Positions 36,076 to 41,220 of a stretch of 41,220 bases of DNA are shown here, one piece after another. The notes beneath the pieces are model-generated. The model saw only the letters and a list, made by a program, of their open reading frames with translations. It was not told the DNA's origin and searched no databases. Position 1 is the first letter of the stretch; each line of letters starts with the position of its first letter. Location: positions 1 to 41,220 of the forward strand of contig JAFZPY010000079.1 in NCBI GenBank assembly GCA_017552475.1, given 5' to 3'. The DNA is from Bacteroidales bacterium (GTDB lineage Bacteria; Bacteroidota; Bacteroidia; Bacteroidales; UBA932). A program made the translations under genes and the position numbers.

Positions 36076-37194
36076 TTAGTTCGTTCTATCTACAAAATAC
36101 ATTTCGCCGCTGGCGTAGAAGAGGTCTGAGAGGTATCCATAGTTCTGGCCGGACGAGAAGTAAGCGACGAGGCCGAAAGAACGTCCGTTAATGCCTCTGA
36201 TGACTTCAAGGGTTTTAACTTCCTTCTCATGTCCCGGGTCTTTTATTTCATCATAGCCGGTGCCCAGCTTGCATACGACGTTGTTGGTCTCGAAAGATGT
36301 GCCGTCAAAGTCAGGCTCTGCCAGATAGAATAAGGTAAACGAACCGTCAGAGGAATCAATCTCAAGGCAGGCCTTGCCCGTCATGATGGAAAGGGTTCCT
36401 TCTTTCTTGTCGTAGGTCGCTTCGTTCACGGTGCCGGCATAGAACAGGTCTTTTATTATAAAGCTCTTGCCATACTCCTTTGCCTCGATTGTGCAGGATG
36501 TACCCTTGCCGGGGACTCCGGTAGCCTGTCCGCCATGGTACCAGTTCTCTGCATAGAGGTCATATTCACCGATAAAATTGAAATAAGGGTTGTTTGCCCT
36601 GCAGATCTGGCTTACAGTGATGCTGGAAGACTCTCCGTTGGACTTCTTGATCTTAACGGCAGCACTCCTGTCTTCTTCTCCTTCGTTGGGAACGCTCTTG
36701 ACTTTCACTACTCCTGTCTTCTCGTCTTTGACAGCAGTAAGCCAGTCGGCCTCAGACTCCACGGTCCAGCTGCATGTAGCGTCCACTGAGAAATAAACGC
36801 TGTCTACCTCAGAATCGAGCTCTATAGACTCCGGGGCATTGATGACTGCGATGCCCATATCAGCAGACTGGATAATAGTCAGGACCTGAGGGGCGGCATT
36901 GCCGGAGCTGACCTCCACTTTGGCAATCCTTTTTTGTGAAGAAATGTTTGTTGGAACGCTGACAGCGATGGCATTTGCGGAAGGTGTCAGGCTGACCCAG
37001 TCCTCGTTGCAGTCTGCTGTCCAGGCGGAGAGACTTCCAACGCCGATGATGGCGTTGCCACCTGCCTGAGAAAATGCAACTTCTGTGCGGGAGAGCACAA
37101 TCACGTCGGCAATTTCCGTTCTGCTCTTGTTGCAACCGCTTGCACATACCATAAGGCAAGCAGTGGCCAGAATGTAGACAGTTTTTTTTAACAT
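36076..37194 (-). CDS. BACON-domain surface lipoprotein, first gene of the operon
   Basis: The 372-residue lipoprotein has Cys21 in CASGCNKSRTE. It has two BACON-like domains: about 30-112, with VAFSQAGGNAIIGV, NEDWVSLTPSANAI and VLTIIQSA, and 116-198, with VYFSVDATCSWTVESEADWL and ITVSQICRA. A C-terminal beta-rich domain (about 200-372) starting NPYFNFIGEYDLYAENW is one I do not recognise; it may be lipocalin-like from its alternating strands. BACON domains are thought to bind carbohydrate or mucin, from family studies. It is the promoter-proximal gene of the nine-gene unit. Confidence 0.82.
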   Translation of the reverse strand: MLKKTVYILATACLMVCASGCNKSRTEIADVIVLSRTEVAFSQAGGNAIIGVGSLSAWTADCNEDWVSLTPSANAIAVSVPTNISSQKRIAKVEVSSGNAAPQVLTIIQSADMGIAVINAPESIELDSEVDSVYFSVDATCSWTVESEADWLTAVKDEKTGVVKVKSVPNEGEEDRSAAVKIKKSNGESSSITVSQICRANNPYFNFIGEYDLYAENWYHGGQATGVPGKGTSCTIEAKEYGKSFIIKDLFYAGTVNEATYDKKEGTLSIMTGKACLEIDSSDGSFTLFYLAEPDFDGTSFETNNVVCKLGTGYDEIKDPGHEKEVKTLEVIRGINGRSFGLVAYFSSGQNYGYLSDLFYASGEMYFVDRTN

Positions 37195-37220
37195 AGTTGG
37201 TTATAGTAAGTTGTGAATAC

Positions 37221-37242
37221 TTTAAAGCCGTTCAGGCTTAAA
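37221..37242 (-). promoter_or_regulatory. Hairpin in the 5' leader of the nine-gene operon
   Basis: TTTAAAGCC (37221-37229) and GGCTTAAA (37235-37242) pair around GTTCA with one bulged A. If transcription starts near 37245, this stem would be at the very 5' end of the mRNA, 27 bases before the first start codon. Confidence 0.45.
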
Positions 37243-37249
37243 CGTCCTG

Positions 37250-37282
37250 CTAAGATAGGTATATTTTTAAATTATTTACTAA
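37250..37282 (-). promoter_or_regulatory. Possible promoter of the nine-gene operon (non-consensus)
   Basis: On the minus strand, TTAG (complement of 37279-37282), 21 bases, then TATCTTAG (complement of 37250-37257) resembles the TTTG/TAnnTTTG pattern, but with the same T-to-A change in both boxes. The whole stretch is very AT-rich. It could instead be read by an alternative sigma factor. Confidence 0.35.
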
Positions 37283-37308
37283 TTTTTTAATATTTTTTCA
37301 CAACAAAA

Positions 37309-37337
37309 TTTTGCGCGGATTCCGAATCCACGCAAAA
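37309..37337 (-). terminator. Terminator of nrdDG
   Basis: A 13-bp stem (37309-37321 with 37325-37337, one C/A mismatch, 3-base loop) includes GGATT/AATCC and TTTTGCG/CGCAAAA. On the minus strand it is followed by TTTTGTTG. It lies about 30 bases beyond the nrdG stop and isolates the nrd genes from the next operon. Confidence 0.7.
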
Positions 37338-37369
37338 ACGATACAATACACTGCCCCGCAAGGGCACTA

Positions 37370-37846
37370 TCAGTGGGTTTTGAGATGTTGCAACCTGTAA
37401 GTGATATCTTCAAATCTGCGACCTTCTCCAGGCTCCAGACGATACAGTCGCTGATTGGTGGCAGGACTGTTCAGGGGCCCCAGCTCCTGCACATAAGGGC
37501 CGACCTTAACATAGTCAAAAGAGTCCCATATCTGCTCCTCCACTTTCTGGCGGCCGCTGTAGACGGCTGCCTCGAGACCGAGGGAACGGACATGGGCGGC
37601 AAGGGAGCACAGTTCTTCCCTGTCGTTGCCCTCTCCAAGGAAGAGGAAGCAGTTCACCCCGAAATTATCTTTCACGAGAGAGCTGATAATTTCGGGGGTG
37701 AGCCGTTCTCCGATGTCCTCTTTGAGGAAGGGGGAATGACAACCCGCGCAGTTACCCTGACAGTTGGAAATCTCAACGGCCAGGGTAACACGGTCCGGGA
37801 TTTCCTCCAACACGACAGAGGTCAGTTGCGGCAGGTACTTGATCAT
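37370..37846 (-). CDS. nrdG: Anaerobic ribonucleoside-triphosphate reductase activating enzyme (radical SAM)
   Basis: The 158-residue protein carries the radical-SAM iron-sulfur motif C29-x3-C33-x2-C36 (CQGNCAGCH). FLFLGEGND and VYSGRQ fit the NrdG SAM-binding strands, and YVKVGPYVQELGPLNSPATNQRLYRL the C-terminal part. It makes the glycyl radical on NrdD in the absence of oxygen. Its ATG overlaps the nrdD stop by four bases (ATGA), the normal coupled order. The length is typical. Confidence 0.96.
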   Translation of the reverse strand: MIKYLPQLTSVVLEEIPDRVTLAVEISNCQGNCAGCHSPFLKEDIGERLTPEIISSLVKDNFGVNCFLFLGEGNDREELCSLAAHVRSLGLEAAVYSGRQKVEEQIWDSFDYVKVGPYVQELGPLNSPATNQRLYRLEPGEGRRFEDITYRLQHLKTH

Positions 37847-40020
37847 TTGCCCAGATAGTAACGGTGACGGGCTTCCTCCTGGCGCATCTCGCTGAATGAA
37901 GATACCCTCTTCAGGTAGCCGATGATGCGGGTCAGATAGTCGAGGTTATGGCTGCCGCACTTAGGGCATACGTCAAGCGTATCTTTGCTAATGTATCCGC
38001 AATCGTTACAGACAGTGTTGCGGCAGTTGAATGTGAAATAGTTGGTGCCGTAATGGGCTGCGGTGTTGAGCAGCTGGCGGTATTGGTCTTTGCTGAGGTG
38101 CTCGGAGATGTTGACATGGAGGGCTGAGCCGCCGTCAAGGTATTTGACATACTCCTCGCCGTGGAGCTTGAATTTGTCTATCATGGAAAGGCTCTCATCT
38201 TCGGGGTTGTAGAAGTAGGAGCTGTACATGTTGTGCTTGCGGGAGACGAAGTAGCCGTCTTTCTTGTCCCATTTGTAGTTCTTGCCGGAGAGGTTTTCGC
38301 CCGGGACGAATTCGGTGTTGAACATGCAGTCGGGAGTACGGTCAGCACGGTTGGCGGCGTTGATTGTCTCCAGGAGCATGTTGACGAATTCACGGTAGTC
38401 GTCGTTGGGGCTGACTTCAAGTCCGAGGAATTCGGCCGCGTCCGTGAGACCGTTGACGCCGACGGTGAGGTATTGTTTGCGCATGTCAATGAAGCCTGCG
38501 CGATATACGTCCAGCATGTCGGCCTTGAGGAAGTCCTTGATGATTTCGTTGAAGGCCGTCTGGTATTTGTGTACGCGGACGGTCTGGTCGGTGACGGTCT
38601 CCTTGATGTAGGCGTACATGGTGTCCTTGTCGTAGGACTTGCGGGTGAGGGCTTCGCTCTGAGGCAGGATGACGCCCTCTTCCTGTTTGAAGTATTTGCG
38701 TGCAGCATCCTGGATGAGGCGGTTGAGATTGATTGTCATCACCGACTTGGAGCCCGTAGCCACAGAGGCTGTACCCATGGAATACTGATGGGTGGTGTGG
38801 TTGAGTCCGTCATCGCAGTCTTTGAGGGAGTTGCGCAGACGGCAGCAGCTGGAGAGGCTGTCGGGGCTGTTGGAGATGTAGCAGAAGAAGCTGTGGCCCT
38901 TGGCCCACATTTCAGCGGTGAAGTCGGCATATTCCTTGTCGGCATAGTCGTCGCCGCCGTCGGTAAGGAGCGCCATGGTCTCGACGGGGAATGTCAGGAT
39001 ATAGTGGTTGCGCTCTTCATTGAACCAGTTCATGAAGTGCTTCTGGAGCCAGGAAAGGGTCTCCCATTTGGGGGCAGTGCCGTCAGGGAAGCGGAAGTCG
39101 CCGAAGACTCCGTCGAAGTAGGGTTTGTCGAAGTAGCCGACATTCCAGAAGACGGTCTGGTAGCCGCGGTTGCCGGCGGGCATATTCATGGAGTGTACGA
39201 CCTGCTGGAAGCAGTTGTCAATGACCTTTTTGAGGGTGCGCTGCTTGACGTTGTTCTCCACGACATCGTCAAGACGGTCGAGGTAGTCGTCGCCATAGTC
39301 TTTGCGGATGAAGTAGTCAAGGTACATCAGGAACTCAGGGGTAGCCACGGCGCCCATGAACTGCGAGGAGATGGAATATACGAGATTGATGAACTCGCCG
39401 CAGAAGGACTTGAGGTCGGTCGGAGCGACGGAGACGCCGCCCAGTTCCTTGAGACCTGAGATAAGGAAGGGATACATCGTGATGGCCACGCAGTAAGGGT
39501 AGCCGGGAGTGCCGCTCTCGTCGTGCTTGTACAGGACGTGGGACTCGAGGTCATCGATGTACTGCTGTGCCATACCGCGGCCATAGAGTGCACGGATCTT
39601 GTCCTGCATGATATAGCGGTTCTGCTTGATGTTATTCTCCTTGTAGAGTTCGTGTCCGAGGGTCACGATGTTCTTGCTGGTAACGTTGGCGTTGGAATCG
39701 AATTTTGAACCGGTTGCTGCGTTGGAAGCCTTGATATAGTCACGGATGAAGTCACTTTTCTTGCGGAGGTCCATGCCACGGTCATAGGTCTCGATGTATT
39801 CGAGAGCCACTTTCTTGTTGATTGACATGAGCGACTCCACGACCTGGCGCCGGATCTCCTGGCTGGAGATCTTGTCGTAGATATACATGTTATCCACGAT
39901 AGATACGACGACATCTTCCGGACAGGGCTGCCCGGTCGTGACATAAGCGAGTCGGATGCCGTTCATCAGTTTTATACGGTCATACTCCTCATAGGTACCA
40001 TTGGTTTTTCGTACATCCAT
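37843..40020 (-). CDS. nrdD: Anaerobic ribonucleoside-triphosphate reductase (class III)
   Basis: The 725-residue cytoplasmic enzyme reduces ribonucleoside triphosphates to deoxy forms without oxygen. An N-terminal ATP-cone (about 3-90, VRKTNGTYEEYDRIKLMNGI) controls activity. The ten-stranded barrel includes GYPYCVAITMYPFL, with a candidate active-site Cys, MNMPAGNRGYQ and SLSSCCRLRNSL. Near the C-terminus is the zinc ribbon C671-x2-C674 and C685-x2-C688, then RIIGYLKRV with radical Gly701. All expected elements are present. The gene has its own promoter upstream and is followed by nrdG in an ATGA overlap. It is expected in a strict anaerobe. Confidence 0.97.
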   Translation of the reverse strand: MDVRKTNGTYEEYDRIKLMNGIRLAYVTTGQPCPEDVVVSIVDNMYIYDKISSQEIRRQVVESLMSINKKVALEYIETYDRGMDLRKKSDFIRDYIKASNAATGSKFDSNANVTSKNIVTLGHELYKENNIKQNRYIMQDKIRALYGRGMAQQYIDDLESHVLYKHDESGTPGYPYCVAITMYPFLISGLKELGGVSVAPTDLKSFCGEFINLVYSISSQFMGAVATPEFLMYLDYFIRKDYGDDYLDRLDDVVENNVKQRTLKKVIDNCFQQVVHSMNMPAGNRGYQTVFWNVGYFDKPYFDGVFGDFRFPDGTAPKWETLSWLQKHFMNWFNEERNHYILTFPVETMALLTDGGDDYADKEYADFTAEMWAKGHSFFCYISNSPDSLSSCCRLRNSLKDCDDGLNHTTHQYSMGTASVATGSKSVMTINLNRLIQDAARKYFKQEEGVILPQSEALTRKSYDKDTMYAYIKETVTDQTVRVHKYQTAFNEIIKDFLKADMLDVYRAGFIDMRKQYLTVGVNGLTDAAEFLGLEVSPNDDYREFVNMLLETINAANRADRTPDCMFNTEFVPGENLSGKNYKWDKKDGYFVSRKHNMYSSYFYNPEDESLSMIDKFKLHGEEYVKYLDGGSALHVNISEHLSKDQYRQLLNTAAHYGTNYFTFNCRNTVCNDCGYISKDTLDVCPKCGSHNLDYLTRIIGYLKRVSSFSEMRQEEARHRYYLGK

Positions 40021-40086
40021 AGCACAACGTGTTTAGTATTAGTATTTTAACTGGGTTTATACCGAATGTTTATTTATTCGCAGGTA

Positions 40087-40118
40087 CAAATTTGGCCCTT
40101 ATCGCACAAGAAAACAAA
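40087..40118 (-). promoter_or_regulatory. Promoter of nrdDG
   Basis: On the minus strand, TTTG (complement of 40115-40118), a 20-base spacer, and CAAATTTG (complement of 40087-40094) match the consensus except the first base of the -7 box. The leader to the nrdD ATG would be about 60 bases. Confidence 0.6.
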
Positions 40119-40163
40119 TCGAGGGCGGTAAACTTATTAACAACTTTTGCACACAGCGATACG

Positions 40164-41123
40164 CTAAAGCGTATGCCTCCCCTGCTTCTTGAGCCAGCCG
40201 ATGAGAAGAGCGGGACGGTCGGTCTGAATCATCGATACGCCGGCGTCCATATATTGCTGATACACCTCGCCTGGATCCTGGCATTCGTTGGCAGCATCGT
40301 CGTCGTTGCCATCACCGCCGCAAAGGCTTGCCCAAATGGTATTAACCCACACCTTGGAGCCCTGATTGACAATCTTTTGCGCCGCATCAAGGAAAGCACC
40401 GTCATCATTGTTCTGCCAGCAGACCTCGTATGCCAGAGGGACCACGCCCTGCTCCATATACGAGTCAAAAAGCTGCCGCCCGCTTTCTTTCTGGATATCC
40501 ACAATCGGCATGTACATCATATTATCAGGATAACGCGCCTCATGTTCAGCAACCACCTCAATAGGCTTCTTGCCTTTGATAAGCACCTGACCGGTCACTC
40601 CGAGCCTCTCGGTGATCTCCAGGACTTCGTCATAATAATCATACCCTTTGTCAATATTCACACAAATGCGGCCGCTGGTGCAACGAAGAGCTTCCTCCAG
40701 CGTCGGAATATGCAATGTATCAATGGCAATGCCATGCGCCCTGTTCATGCTGAGGCTCTTGATTTCCGCCAGCGTCAAGTCCTTGACAAGAGCGCTTTTA
40801 CCTTTCTGGTCGCGAAACACCGAGCCGAAATTTGTCGTCCTGCGTACATCACTGTCATGACACAGTACCAACACGGAATCGGCCGTCATGCGAATGTCGA
40901 TCTCCACAATATCAGCCTCCATGCGGATGACACTTTCAATAGCGGGGATGGAATTCTCCGGATAATTGCGCCAGTCACCGCGATGGCAGGCCACCACAAC
41001 ATATTTCGACTGCGGGTCATGGATCTGCGCAGCAATAGCCTCGGCCCTGTTGGCATACTGCGGCCTGGTCGAGCATGCTGCGACATATAGCGCAGCCGCC
41101 AGGATTGACAAGATTTTCTTCAT
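40164..41123 (-). CDS. Glycerophosphodiester phosphodiesterase (GDPD) lipoprotein
   Basis: The 319-residue protein starts at MKKILSILAAALYVAAC (lipobox Cys17); an upstream in-frame ATG run has no signal character and overlaps the metF stop. The GDPD catalytic set is visible: His47-Arg48-Gly49 in ACHRGD, NYPENS, Glu74-x-Asp76 in VEIDIR, and His89-Asp90 in LCHD. The C-terminal strand SMIQTDRPALLIGWL is also typical. It splits glycerophosphodiesters from phospholipid breakdown into glycerol-3-phosphate and an alcohol, probably in the periplasm. It lies 29 bases after the metF stop on the same strand, perhaps co-transcribed. The stop codon is within a 6-bp hairpin (40159-40174). Confidence 0.93.
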   Translation of the reverse strand: MKKILSILAAALYVAACSTRPQYANRAEAIAAQIHDPQSKYVVVACHRGDWRNYPENSIPAIESVIRMEADIVEIDIRMTADSVLVLCHDSDVRRTTNFGSVFRDQKGKSALVKDLTLAEIKSLSMNRAHGIAIDTLHIPTLEEALRCTSGRICVNIDKGYDYYDEVLEITERLGVTGQVLIKGKKPIEVVAEHEARYPDNMMYMPIVDIQKESGRQLFDSYMEQGVVPLAYEVCWQNNDDGAFLDAAQKIVNQGSKVWVNTIWASLCGGDGNDDDAANECQDPGEVYQQYMDAGVSMIQTDRPALLIGWLKKQGRHTL

Positions 41124-41152
41124 TGATTTATAGTTATTTAGTGTTAGCATCA

Positions 41153-41220
41153 TCAGAAGCATGTGCGCAGGACTTCCGCAACACTGGAGGATTTGCTCAT
41201 CGTGTAGAAGTGGACCGCAG
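41153..41220 (-). CDS. metF: C-terminal end of probable methylenetetrahydrofolate reductase
   Basis: The last 21 complete codons before a TGA at 41153-41155 read AVHFYTMSKSSSVAEVLRTC plus Phe. HFYTM followed by a short helix is the typical end of MetF, the flavoenzyme that makes 5-methyl-THF for methionine synthesis. The identification rests on this short tail only; the rest lies outside the window. Confidence 0.6.
   Translation of the reverse strand, partial: AVHFYTMSKSSSVAEVLRTCF

Noticed and set aside
38161-39459. 432-codon plus-strand frame opposite nrdD
   Set aside because: Antisense to a highly conserved enzyme; the translation shows only codon-bias mirror patterns.
40159-40174. ATACGC-TAAA-GCGTAT hairpin as GDPD terminator
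   Set aside because: The 6-bp stem includes the stop codon and is not followed by a T-run on the minus strand, so it is too weak to call as a terminator.
40029-41090. 353-codon plus-strand frame opposite the GDPD gene
   Set aside because: It starts in the nrdD promoter gap and has no domain, whereas the minus strand encodes an intact GDPD catalytic set.

Overview
The window is chromosomal DNA from a member of the Bacteroidales (gut-type Bacteroidetes). The evidence is two SusC/SusD pairs, a 1350-residue hybrid two-component system (HTCS), many lipoproteins with BACON, FnIII-like, FISUMP-like and BspA-type leucine-rich repeats, A-rich translation starts, and several promoters of the Bacteroidetes type (TTTG, about 20 bases, TAnnTTTG). 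Family or genus cannot be fixed from the sequence alone.

Region A (1-14475) is a polysaccharide utilization locus. On the minus strand, read right to left, it holds a type-B carboxylesterase, a CE1-like esterase, SusC, SusD, a DUF3823 lipoprotein, a second CE1-like esterase and the start of a GH3 glycosidase cut by the window edge. Gaps are 2-34 bases, so this looks like one operon. The HTCS regulator (10423-14475) is divergent from it. Three esterases beside GH3 suggest an acylated plant glycan such as acetylated or feruloylated xylan. The substrate is an inference.

Region B (14476-18937) holds tandem hairpins behind the HTCS, a membrane protein plus winged-helix regulator pair, an HD-domain phosphohydrolase convergent to it, a cluster of dispersed intergenic repeats between their 3' ends, and a complete GH3 glycosidase with its own promoter and a strong intrinsic terminator.

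Region C (18938-37194) is a nine-gene minus-strand operon with 4-base or 1-base overlaps or gaps of 3-14 bases. In order of transcription it encodes a BACON lipoprotein, a BACON/LRR lipoprotein with exact 81-bp repeat spacing, a BACON/FISUMP-like lipoprotein, a subtilisin-like lipoprotein protease, an FnIII-like lipoprotein, SusC, SusD, another multidomain lipoprotein, and an NCS2 purine permease. No glycoside hydrolase is present. This is the best candidate for an undescribed system: a surface protease and binding complex feeding a SusCD importer, with a nucleobase permease at the end of the operon.

Region D (37195-41220) is housekeeping: a leader and terminator region, the anaerobic ribonucleotide reductase pair nrdD-nrdG with its promoter, a lipoprotein glycerophosphodiester phosphodiesterase, and the last codons of a probable metF. 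I saw no rRNA, tRNA, CRISPR array, transposase or integrase.
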